A DNA stretch of 64,000 nucleotides from Pacificoceanicola sp049803835 (GTDB lineage: Bacteria; Pseudomonadota; Alphaproteobacteria; Rhodobacterales; Rhodobacteraceae), in the NCBI RefSeq assembly GCF_049803835.1, contig NZ_JBNAGK010000007.1, positions 186,001-250,000 on the forward strand. Direction: 5' to 3'. How positions within the stretch are numbered: position 1 is the first letter of the stretch; every line of letters starts with the position of its first letter. This document shows positions 63,959-64,000 of this stretch, piece after piece. The position numbers were made by a program, and so were the translations under genes. The notes beneath the pieces were generated by a model, which saw nothing but the letters and a program-made list of their open reading frames with translations, was not told the origin of the DNA and ran no database searches.

Positions 63959-64000
63959 TGCGCTGGCGCATTCTGGCATTGCTGTTTCTTGCCCGCATCG
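63958..64000 (+). CDS. Start of a membrane protein gene, probably MFS
   Basis: Only 14 codons are visible (MRWRILALLFLARI). The hydrophobic start and TGATG coupling resemble roseobacter MFS permeases beginning MRWRxLxLLFLAR. Runs off the window. Confidence 0.4.
   Translation, partial: MRWRILALLFLARI

Overview
The window is high-GC, densely packed bacterial chromosome with many 4-bp start/stop overlaps. Protein families and operon types (complete glp glycerol ABC operon, TRAP transporters, fused indolepyruvate oxidoreductase, PotABCD-like and MglABC-like importers, OCD-like proteins, N-methylproline-demethylase-like flavoprotein) point to an alphaproteobacterium of the Rhodobacterales (roseobacter type). 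This is inferred from gene content; no rRNA, tRNA, phage, plasmid-origin or CRISPR feature was seen.

Layout. 1-4.5 kb holds core genes: aconitase B (cut by the window edge), pyrE and dnaB with a clear terminator. 4.5-7.6 kb is a zinc uptake locus (zur-znuC-znuB divergent from znuA, with candidate Zur sites between). 7.6-11.3 kb is a CecR-regulated ABC-2 efflux operon with its own palindromic operator. 11.3-15.3 kb is an Lrp regulator divergent from a fused indolepyruvate:ferredoxin oxidoreductase. 15.4-19.4 kb carries mprF and an MFS transporter. 19.6-23.2 kb is one giant RTX/cadherin-like repeat protein, followed by a gene-poor stretch with a decayed IS5-family transposase. 24.4-28.2 kb is a flavoprotein demethylase divergent from a TetR regulator and an OCD-like dehydrogenase.

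28.4-37.5 kb is a full glycerol operon glpD-S-T-P-Q-U-V with divergent glpR; a lower-GC 137-codon gene is spliced between glpQ and glpU. 37.8-45.2 kb is a catabolic island: ICL-family lyase, SDR, TRAP dctQMP, FAD-linked hydroxyacid dehydrogenase, HpcH/HpaI aldolase and an FCD GntR regulator, headed by a palindromic operator. 45.2-49.1 kb is a PotABCD-like importer whose promoter carries an exact match to the E. coli RutR consensus. 49.3-56.7 kb is a GAF histidine kinase/LuxR response regulator divergent from a sugar-type ABC importer plus an SMP-30 lactonase; two identical dyads lie in the shared intergenic region. 56.9-62.4 kb is a run of small redox and hydrolase-type proteins (YHS, Tat-exported cysteine hydrolase, AraC, PPOX-like, DUF1348, AhpD-like) ending at a TetR regulator with two dyads. 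62.4-64 kb holds another IS5 scrap, an HTH-GAF regulator that looks shortened, and the start of a membrane protein gene.

Most of the window is nutrient uptake plus matched catabolism under local regulators. The least explained items are the small gene inside the glp operon, the two-dyad two-component/sugar locus, the RutR-like box on the polyamine-type importer, and the unassigned TRAP-lyase-aldolase pathway.
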